NCBI GenBank assembly: GCA_035536995.1
Contig: DATLNB010000042.1
Location: 1 to 64,000, forward strand
Direction: 5' to 3'
Length of the DNA: 64,000 nt
Origin: AV80 sp035536995
GTDB taxonomy: Bacteria; Verrucomicrobiota; Verrucomicrobiia; Chthoniobacterales; UBA10450
Shown in pieces: positions 58,240 to 64,000 of this stretch. The translations under genes were made by a program, and so were the position numbers. Each line of letters starts with the position of its first letter. Within the stretch, counting starts at the first letter, position 1. A model generated the notes under the pieces. The model did no database searches, had not been told where the DNA came from, and was given only the letters and a program-made list of their open reading frames with translations.

Positions 58240-59181
58240 ATGAAAGAAATCCGCGACATCATTCGGTTGTTTGAAACGCGCCGTGATCAGCCGATGGCGC
58301 TTGCCACGCTGGTGCGCGCTCGCGGTTCCAGTTACCGCCGGCCCGGCGCGCGAATGCTGATCTGTGAAGACCGTTGCGCGGCAGGTTCGTTGAGCGGCGG
58401 ATGTCTCGAAGAGGAAGTTAAGGACCGCGCTGTTTTGGTTATGCGCGACGCCAAGCCCGAGCTGGTGAGTTTTGACACCCGCCGGAGATTTGGCTGCAAC
58501 GGCGGGATCGATGTTGTTATTGAGCCGGTGAGGCGCGATTTTCTCGAAGACCTCGCGGCGAACTTCCGAGCACGGCGCCTTTGTCGCGTAGCGACGGTCT
58601 TCGGCGGCGGCGCAAATGAACGGGGCACGCGAATGGTCGGGCAAGACTTTCAAAGCGGGACCGGCGCTTTCATCCAGGAAATCGAACCGGCGATACGGCT
58701 ATTGATTTTTGGTGACGGCCCGGACAGCACCGCTCTGCGGGGGTTTGCCGAAATTCTCGGATGGGAAGTGATCGACCTCGACGAACCCGCCGAGCTGCGG
58801 GGCCTTGCTGATTCGCGGACGGCGGCGGTCGTAAAATCACATAACTACGGGCGCGACTTCGCCGCCCTTTGCGCGCTGTTGCCGCTCGATCTGCCCTACG
58901 TGGGTTTGCTCGGGCCGCGACAACGGCGCGAGCAGCTGCTGAACGCGGTCCTGGACGAAGGAATCACAATCGACGCTGAGATTTTCGGGCCGGCGGGCCT
59001 CGATCTCGGCGCGGAAACTCCCGAGGAGCTGGCGCTTTCTCTTGTCGCGGAAATCCAGGCCACCTTTGCCGGCGCGAGCGGCGAGTCCCTGCATAATCGC
59101 AAAGCGCCGATCCACGGTTGGAATGTGGCGCGGAAGCCGGCACCGTCGTCCTCATCGACATGGCACGTGTCGGCGCCGTAG
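58240..59181 (+). CDS. XdhC/CoxI-family molybdenum cofactor insertion protein
   Basis: A 313-residue cytoplasmic protein. Both domains are visible: the N-terminal XdhC/CoxI region (LATLVRARGSSYRRPGARML, then LSGGCLEEEV with a conserved Cys) and a Rossmann-like C-terminal part (RLLIFGDGPDSTALRGFAEIL and LPYVGLLGPRQRRE). Such proteins hold Moco, help add its sulfido ligand and insert it into the enzyme. It lies 3 bases after the large subunit gene and overlaps the next gene by 22 bases, so this is one operon. Confidence 0.92.
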   Translation: MKEIRDIIRLFETRRDQPMALATLVRARGSSYRRPGARMLICEDRCAAGSLSGGCLEEEVKDRAVLVMRDAKPELVSFDTRRRFGCNGGIDVVIEPVRRDFLEDLAANFRARRLCRVATVFGGGANERGTRMVGQDFQSGTGAFIQEIEPAIRLLIFGDGPDSTALRGFAEILGWEVIDLDEPAELRGLADSRTAAVVKSHNYGRDFAALCALLPLDLPYVGLLGPRQRREQLLNAVLDEGITIDAEIFGPAGLDLGAETPEELALSLVAEIQATFAGASGESLHNRKAPIHGWNVARKPAPSSSSTWHVSAP

Positions 59182-59948
59182 TTCTGGCCGCAGGAAGCTC
59201 TTCGCGGCTGGGGCGTCCAAAACAACTCCTGAGTTTTCGCGGCGAAACTCTGGTCCGCCGGGCGGTTCGGGCCGCGGTGGAAGCCGGATGCGCTCCGGTC
59301 GTCCTCGTTGCCGGCGAGCTTGCAGCGAAGCTTCGCGACGAAGTTCGCGATACGACGGCACGCGTGGTGGATAACCCTTATTGGGAACGCGGACTCGGCA
59401 CATCGATCCGCTGTGGCATGGAGGAGCTTGCGCACTCCAACGACGCTGTCGTGCTTTTGGTTTGCGACCAACCAATGGTCAGTGCCGCCGTCGTCACCGC
59501 GCTTGTTGAGGCGCATCAAAAAACCGGGAAGCCGATCGTTGCTTCATGTTACGCGGAAACGCTCGGTGTTCCGGCGTTGTTTCATAGTTCCTGTTTCGAG
59601 GCACTGCTTTCGTTGCCCGACAATTCCGGCGCCAAGGCGCTGATCGCGGCGCGCGCGGACGACGTTTGCGCAGTCCCGTTGCCGCATGGCGCAATCGACA
59701 TCGACACGCCCGATGATTACAATGCGCTCATGGCGGACGTGACCATCGAGATCATCGAGAACGGGCCCTACATCGTGACAGGCGGCGCGGAATTGAAGGA
59801 CGGCGACGGCAACAGCTATCCAGCTAAACAGCGGATCGCGCTTTGCAGGTGCGGGGCTTCAACGACGAAACCGTTCTGCGATGGCGCTCATTCGAAGATC
59901 GGATTCCAAGCCGCCGAGCGCGCCGTGCCGGGCTCGGCGGAAGGCTGA
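59160..59948 (+). CDS. MobA-like nucleotidyltransferase fused to a CDGSH iron-sulfur domain
   Basis: A 262-residue fusion. Residues 1-190 form a MobA/MocA-type transferase (VVLAAGSSSRLGRPKQLL, DNPYWERGLGTSI, VCDQPM with Asp103, DTPDDY end), which adds CMP or GMP to the molybdopterin cofactor. Residues 192-250 form a CDGSH domain with the [2Fe-2S] ligands Cys229, Cys231, Cys240 and His244 (LCRCGASTTKPFCDGAHSK). No stop codon or Shine-Dalgarno separates them, though Met191 might serve as an internal start. The fusion suggests that cofactor maturation and Fe-S supply are linked for the hydroxylase in this operon. Confidence 0.85.
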   Translation: MARVGAVVLAAGSSSRLGRPKQLLSFRGETLVRRAVRAAVEAGCAPVVLVAGELAAKLRDEVRDTTARVVDNPYWERGLGTSIRCGMEELAHSNDAVVLLVCDQPMVSAAVVTALVEAHQKTGKPIVASCYAETLGVPALFHSSCFEALLSLPDNSGAKALIAARADDVCAVPLPHGAIDIDTPDDYNALMADVTIEIIENGPYIVTGGAELKDGDGNSYPAKQRIALCRCGASTTKPFCDGAHSKIGFQAAERAVPGSAEG

Positions 59949-59965
59949 GCGGGGGTCTTTCTTCA

Positions 59966-60062
59966 CCTCCTGCTCCTGATCATAATCCTGCTCCTGATCC
60001 TGGAGCAGACCGCGGCTTTATCTCAAGAGCATGAGTAAGATCATGATCAAGAGCAGGAGTGG
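59966..60062. repeat. Long imperfect inverted repeat
   Basis: CTCCTGCTCCTGATCATAAT (59966 on) is answered by an inverted, imperfect copy ending ATCATGATCAAGAGCAGGAG (about 60042-60061). Inside, CTGCTCCTGATC recurs in tandem. It lies between the fusion gene and the tRNA and could fold into one long hairpin. Confidence 0.7.
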
Positions 60063-60067
60063 GAAAG

Positions 60068-60138
60068 CTACCCCGCATAGATTCGAACTATGAATAACGC
60101 CTCCAAAGGGCGCTGTGTTACCGTTACACCACGGGGTA
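60068..60138 (-). tRNA. tRNA-Gln (TTG anticodon)
   Basis: Read on the minus strand, the 71-base gene folds as a cloverleaf. The acceptor stem is TACCCCG/CGGGGTA, with discriminator G. The D stem is GTGT/ACAC around AACGGTA, the anticodon arm is GCGCC-CTTTGGA-GGCGT (anticodon TTG), and the T arm is CATAG-TTCGAAT-CTATG. CCA is not encoded. The anticodon reads CAA/CAG. Confidence 0.92.
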
Positions 60139-60182
60139 AATTGGTCGCGGCATGAAGTTTGGCTGTTTTGCTTTAAAGCGCA

Positions 60183-60250
60183 ATCATCCGAACCAGGAAT
60201 AACCCCGAATGCTTCCGGGGTGTCTTACCGTTACACCACGGCGATGCGCT
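60183..60250 (-). pseudogene. tRNA-like remnant sharing the tRNA-Gln D arm
   Basis: A 17-base segment (60225-60241) is identical to the D-arm/acceptor part of the tRNA-Gln (60118-60134). The hairpin ACCCCG-n-CGGGGT (60202-60221) takes the place of the anticodon arm, and TTCGGAT that of the T loop. But the acceptor ends do not pair, the anticodon loop has eight bases and no U33, and the T stem is broken, so it should not work as a tRNA. The hairpin may also end the receiver gene transcript. Confidence 0.5.
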
Positions 60251-60255
60251 GATGC

Positions 60256-60756
60256 TCAGGCTGAAGCCGCCATCTCGCCCGCCACGCAACCAACCCGCGC
60301 CATTTTCACGCGCTGGAGGATTGCCTGTACTTTCGCGACCAATTCATCCGGCCGATGCGGCTTCAGGATTATCCCATCGAGGCCGGTCGCGAGCATGCGC
60401 TCGATCCGGTTTTCGACCTGAGCCATGAAACCCGTGCTGAGCAGGACAACGACGCCGGGGTGGATCGCACGGAGACGGCGGAACGTTTCAGCGCCGTCCA
60501 TGAACGGCATTGAGAAGTCGAGCAGGACGAGGTCGAACCAGTACGGCTGTTTCCGAAAAAGCTCGAGACACTTGAAGCCGGAGTCGGCGGCGACCACTTC
60601 AAATCCGGCCTCGGAGAAGACCCGGGCCGCGAGAATGCGCGCCGGCGCTTCGTCGTCGACCACGAGGATCCAGGCTGGCCTGGAGGGCGCAGCGCGGCCG
60701 GCAACCTCATCAGGGCCAGCTTGTTCGAAAAGTTCAGGACGAATTTCTTCTTTCAT
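60256..60756 (-). CDS. Single-domain response regulator
   Basis: A 166-residue protein with one receiver domain (about 35-155). Visible are the acidic pair in ILVVDDEAPARI, phosphorylation Asp in LVLLDFSMPFMDG, the Ser/Thr position in VVLLSTGFM, and the conserved Lys in IILKPHRPDE. There is no output domain, so it acts by protein binding. The N-terminal 33 residues are acidic and the C-terminal tail is short. ATG 60756 was chosen because KEEIRPELF begins the regular helix; earlier in-frame ATGs exist. It is divergent from the suf operon. Confidence 0.87.
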   Translation of the reverse strand: MKEEIRPELFEQAGPDEVAGRAAPSRPAWILVVDDEAPARILAARVFSEAGFEVVAADSGFKCLELFRKQPYWFDLVLLDFSMPFMDGAETFRRLRAIHPGVVVLLSTGFMAQVENRIERMLATGLDGIILKPHRPDELVAKVQAILQRVKMARVGCVAGEMAASA

Positions 60757-60924
60757 TCGATTTACGTCACGGGCGTAAGTGCCGGATTTCCAGCTAAATA
60801 GAGCAGGAAAAGTGCCGTTGCTTAGAATTACCATAACGCAGGCCTGTCGCCTCTGCCCGTCGCCGAAAACGACCAAATCCGGTTTCGCCGCGCCCGATAT
60901 CACGCTATGTTACTGGCCCCACTG

Positions 60925-61701
60925 ATGAACCAATTGTCTATCCGCAATTTACGCGCGTCGATCGCCGACCAGGAGATCATCCGCGGCCTTTCCCTCGCGA
61001 TACCGAAGGGTGAAGTCCACGCCATTATGGGGCCGAACGGATCGGGCAAAAGCACCCTTGCCAAGGTCCTCGCCGGGCATCCCGATTACAAAGTCATTTC
61101 CGGCCAAGTGGAAATGGACGGCGAGAACATCCTCGAGCTCGAGCCCGATGAACGCTCCCGCAAAGGCATTTTCCTGGCCTTCCAATATCCGAGCGAGATC
61201 CCGGGCGTCAGCATCGCCAACTTTCTCCGTGCGGCCGTCCAGGCCCGCCTGCCCGAAGGCGAAGAACTGGAAGCCACCGAATACTACGCAAAGCTTTACG
61301 AGAAGATGGATCTCCTCGAAATGGATCGCTCATTTACGTCGCGCTCGGTCAACGAAGGATTTTCCGGCGGCGAAAAGAAACGGAACGAGATTCTCCAGAT
61401 GGCGATGCTTCAGCCGAAGTATGCGGTTTTGGATGAAACCGACAGTGGGCTGGATATCGACGCGCTCAAAGTCGTCGCTAACGGAGTGAACGTGATGCGG
61501 GGCGAAACCATCGGCATCCTGGTGATCACCCATTACCAGCGATTGCTCGAATACATCGTCCCCGATCATGTCCATGTGATGGTTCAGGGACGAATCGCGC
61601 GAAGCGGAGGCAAGGAGCTTGCCCTGGAATTGGAAGAGAAGGGATACGAACGCTACGAAACCGAGGCGGAAAATGCCGTCGGACAACCCGCGGTCGTTTA
61701 G
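60925..61701 (+). CDS. sufC: Fe-S assembly ATPase SufC
   Basis: A 258-residue soluble ABC ATPase. Visible are Walker A MGPNGSGKST, Q-loop LAFQYPSEIPGVS, signature FSGGEKKRNEI, Walker B YAVLDETDSGLDIDALK and switch His in VITHYQRLL. The FSGGEKKR form and the DETDSGLDID segment are specific to SufC. With SufB and SufD it forms the cytoplasmic scaffold for Fe-S clusters. ATG 60925 gives the normal start; ATG 60907 is in frame upstream. Confidence 0.96.
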   Translation: MNQLSIRNLRASIADQEIIRGLSLAIPKGEVHAIMGPNGSGKSTLAKVLAGHPDYKVISGQVEMDGENILELEPDERSRKGIFLAFQYPSEIPGVSIANFLRAAVQARLPEGEELEATEYYAKLYEKMDLLEMDRSFTSRSVNEGFSGGEKKRNEILQMAMLQPKYAVLDETDSGLDIDALKVVANGVNVMRGETIGILVITHYQRLLEYIVPDHVHVMVQGRIARSGGKELALELEEKGYERYETEAENAVGQPAVV

Positions 61702-61713
61702 GGGAAACAAACC

Positions 61714-63123
61714 ATGGCCAAACAACCATCACCTTTGGAGATCGAGAGGAACGTCGGGAACTTTGCCTACCCGGAAACGCATAAGCACGATGCCGGGGTC
61801 GGGCTGACAGAGAAGACGATCCATTACATCGCCGATATCAAGGAAGATCCGGATTGGGTCCGCGAGTTTCGCCTCAATGCTTACAAAACGTTTCTGAGCA
61901 AGCCGATGCCGACGCATTGGGCCAGCAAGGATCTCGAGGCCATCGTTTTCGAGAACATTCGCTATTATTTAAGCGCGGGCACGCAGCCGAAACGGAGCTG
62001 GGAAGATGTCCCGGACGACGTGAAACGCACCTTCGAGCGGCTGGGCATTCCCGAGCAGGAGCGCAAATTCCTCGCGGGCGTCGAAGCACAGTTCGATAGC
62101 GAGGCGGTTTATTCCAACATCAAAAAAGCGGTCGGCGAACAGGGCGTCATCTTTGTCGGGAGCCGCGAAGGATTGAAAGATCACCCGGAGATATTCCGGA
62201 AATGGTTCGGCAAAGTGATCCCGACCGGCGACAACAAATTCAGCGCGCTTAACTCAGCCGTGTTCAGCGGCGGTTCATTCATTTACGTCCCGCCCGGCGT
62301 GAAGGTGAAGCACCCGCTCCAGGCCTATTTTCGGATTAACGCCGAGAACTGTGGGCAATTCGAGCGAACCCTGATTATCTGCGATGAAGGCTCGGAGCTC
62401 ACCTACATGGAGGGTTGCACCGCGCCGAAATTCAACACCGCGACATTACACAGCGCTGTCGTCGAGCTGGTCGCGCTGAAAGGCGCAAAGATCCAATACA
62501 TCACCGTCCAGAACTGGTCGTCGAATGTGTTTAACCTGGTCACCAAGCGCGGGCTCGCCCACGAAGACGCCGAGGTGAAATGGATCGATTGCAACATCGG
62601 GTCCCGCCTGACGATGAAGTATCCCGGCGTGATCATGAAAGGCCGGCGCGCCCGCGGCGAAGTGCTGTCGATTGCCCTGGCCAGCGACGGCCAGCATCAG
62701 GACACCGGGGCAAAGATGGTGCACGCGGCCGACGAAACGACGAGCAACATTATTTCGAAGAGCATCAGTATCGGCGAAGGCCGGGCGACCTACCGCGGCC
62801 TGGTCCAGATCCCGAAGCATCTCAAGAATTGCAAGAACAACACGGAGTGCGACGCGCTCCTGATCAACTCAACCAGCCGGACGGACACGTATCCCGCGAT
62901 CACGGTTCGCGGCACCGGCAATTCCGTCCAGCACGAGGCCAGTGTTAGCCAGGTCAGCGCCGAGCAAATCTTTTACATGCAGCAGCGCGGCCTGTCCGAA
63001 GCGCAGGCCATGAGCCTGAGCGTGAACGGTTTCGTCAACGACCTGGTCCGGCAGTTTCCCATGGAATACAGCGTCGAGCTCAAGCGCCTGATCGAGCTTG
63101 AGATGGAAGGCTCGGTCGGCTAA
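61714..63123 (+). CDS. sufB: Fe-S assembly scaffold SufB
   Basis: A 469-residue protein of the SufB/SufD family, with SufB hallmarks: ILADIKEDPDWV-like YIADIKEDPDWVREFRL, SAVFSGGSFIYVPPGVKVKHPL, YMEGCTAPKFNTATLHSAVVE (cluster-binding Cys) and NNTECDALL near the end. It is the platform on which new Fe-S clusters are built. It starts 12 bases after sufC. Its length is normal for the family. Confidence 0.96.
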   Translation: MAKQPSPLEIERNVGNFAYPETHKHDAGVGLTEKTIHYIADIKEDPDWVREFRLNAYKTFLSKPMPTHWASKDLEAIVFENIRYYLSAGTQPKRSWEDVPDDVKRTFERLGIPEQERKFLAGVEAQFDSEAVYSNIKKAVGEQGVIFVGSREGLKDHPEIFRKWFGKVIPTGDNKFSALNSAVFSGGSFIYVPPGVKVKHPLQAYFRINAENCGQFERTLIICDEGSELTYMEGCTAPKFNTATLHSAVVELVALKGAKIQYITVQNWSSNVFNLVTKRGLAHEDAEVKWIDCNIGSRLTMKYPGVIMKGRRARGEVLSIALASDGQHQDTGAKMVHAADETTSNIISKSISIGEGRATYRGLVQIPKHLKNCKNNTECDALLINSTSRTDTYPAITVRGTGNSVQHEASVSQVSAEQIFYMQQRGLSEAQAMSLSVNGFVNDLVRQFPMEYSVELKRLIELEMEGSVG

Positions 63124-63186
63124 GGTTCGACCCCCACGACAGGAGCGAAGCGGCGGTCAACGTGGCCGCCGTTTGCGTTTCACGGT

Positions 63187-64000
63187 ATGAGTAACCAGAC
63201 AGCCGTCCTCGACGAAACCATGGAAGAGACAGTATCGCCGTCCTGCGCGCGCGCGATCCTCTCCAATCCGTTCGAGACGCGTTCGCCTGATTTGCCCGCC
63301 TGGTTTCGTGAGCAACAGGACGCAGCCTGGGCAAAATTCGAAGCGTTGCCTTATCCGGCGCGGAAAGAACAGGCCTGGCGTTTCTCGAACGTAAACTCCC
63401 TCGACCTTTCCTCCTACAATGTCGGGGCGCCGCTGAGCCAACCGGAACGGGAAGAGATTCTCGAACGCTCAACTCAGCTGCGCGAAGTTGCCGGCCGGCT
63501 GATCTTTGCCGACGACCAATTGCTCCGGCGGGACCCGTTATCGCAGAAGCTTCTGGCCGCCGGCGTTCTCCTGAAACCGCTCGAACGCGCGATCATCGAG
63601 CACGAGGATTTGTTCCGCCGGCATTTCATGGCGCAACCGGCGTTGCTCGGGTCGGCGAAGTTCGCGGCGCTCCACCAGGCGCACGTAACTTCAGGCACTT
63701 TCGTTTACGTGCCGAAAGGCGTCGAAGTCGAGCTGCCGATCGAGATTTTCCACTGGCTCTATGGGGAGAATGCGTCCGTCTTTCCGCACACTCTCCTGAT
63801 TGCCGACGAAATGGCCAAGGTCACCGTGATAGAGCATTTCGGCTCCGTCCATCCCGACCGGGCCGGTTTTGCCTGTGGCGTAAACGACCTAGTCGTGGGG
63901 CGCGGCGCGAAACTTAACTATGTCTGCACCCAAAACTGGAACGAGAAAACACTCGCGCTCCAGATCAACTCGACCTCAGTTGAGCGCGATGCCTCCGCCC
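63187..64000 (+). CDS. sufD: Fe-S assembly protein SufD (partial, runs off the window)
   Basis: The first 271 residues of a SufD-type protein. Visible are ARKEQAWRFSNVNSLDLSSY (the RTRKWEEWRYT-like start), a VTSGTFVYVPKGVEVELPIE block and IEHFGSVHPD. SufD stabilises the SufBC complex and helps bring in iron. The gene starts at ATG 63187, 63 bases after sufB. The frame is open to position 64000. The order sufC-sufB-sufD is found in several bacterial phyla. Confidence 0.92.
   Translation, partial: MSNQTAVLDETMEETVSPSCARAILSNPFETRSPDLPAWFREQQDAAWAKFEALPYPARKEQAWRFSNVNSLDLSSYNVGAPLSQPEREEILERSTQLREVAGRLIFADDQLLRRDPLSQKLLAAGVLLKPLERAIIEHEDLFRRHFMAQPALLGSAKFAALHQAHVTSGTFVYVPKGVEVELPIEIFHWLYGENASVFPHTLLIADEMAKVTVIEHFGSVHPDRAGFACGVNDLVVGRGAKLNYVCTQNWNEKTLALQINSTSVERDASA

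Noticed and set aside
60183..60250. Second functional tRNA
   Set aside because: The acceptor ends do not pair, the anticodon loop is eight bases without U33, and the T stem is broken. Kept only as a tRNA-like remnant.

Overview
The window (about 60% G+C) looks like a soil bacterium of the Verrucomicrobiota, probably the Spartobacteria/Chthoniobacterales branch. This is an inference from several things: many palindromic TGTAG...CTACA-type repeats between genes, a divergent short RpoZ-like protein, a large secreted protein ending in two copies of the NISTRG/GGFI...DPTLEL...ND-W domain common in that phylum, many exported hypotheticals, and the sufCBD order. There is no phage, plasmid, rRNA or CRISPR signal. 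One tRNA (tRNA-Gln, TTG) lies at 60068..60138, with a tRNA-like remnant next to it.

Left part (1-20 kb). The window opens inside a type I restriction-modification methylase (hsdM), which carries a 60-bp repeat in frame. Then come a small basic protein, an Mrr endonuclease and a NERD membrane nuclease-like protein: a small defence island, followed by a coupled pair of unknown genes. From 4 to 20 kb the region is repeat-rich, with short genes separated by repeat clusters: an M23 peptidase, an envelope-stress group (BON, glycine-zipper protein, CsbD), a glycosyltransferase, a cluster of small information-processing genes (rpoZ-like, FmdB-like, a CxxC protein, a 34-residue K/R-rich peptide), a ferritin-like protein, a STAS protein, a 1175-residue secreted BNR/Fn3 protein, a methyltransferase, an L,D-transpeptidase preceded by a 10-codon leader, and YidB.

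Middle (20-37.8 kb). A TonB-dependent receptor faces a tight six-gene minus-strand operon (32062 to 23091) headed by a Ser/Thr kinase with an unusual YD-repeat-like and PDZ-like exterior. It also encodes an unknown protein, an SLC13-type permease, an ABC exporter, a metallophosphoesterase and a membrane SRPBCC protein. A divergent pair of small secreted proteins at 32.2-33.2 kb shares two near-identical 16-bp operator-like sites. Next is a minus-strand operon of a phosphoribosyltransferase (with a C-terminal frameshift), an M28 aminopeptidase and a TPR protein.

Heavy-metal island (37.9-50 kb). This holds an exported marker protein, a CusCBA/CzcCBA-type RND efflux system, a His-rich periplasmic protein, a chromate transporter, two exported metal-linked proteins and a Cu(I) P1B-type ATPase. 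Together they would move metal from cytoplasm to periplasm (ATPase) and from periplasm to outside (RND), with small secreted chelators between.

Right part (50-64 kb). Redox and repair genes (TauE, DUF1223, msrB) precede a run of minus-strand small genes. Then come a twin-arginine-exported molybdenum hydroxylase with its XdhC chaperone and a MobA-like transferase fused to a CDGSH Fe-S domain, the tRNA, a receiver protein, and the sufC-sufB-sufD operon, cut by the window end.

A nonamer, TCGTTAGGC, recurs in coding and non-coding DNA far more often than base composition predicts and forces the rare Leu codon TTA inside Ser-Leu-Gly tripeptides. It may be a genome-wide signal.
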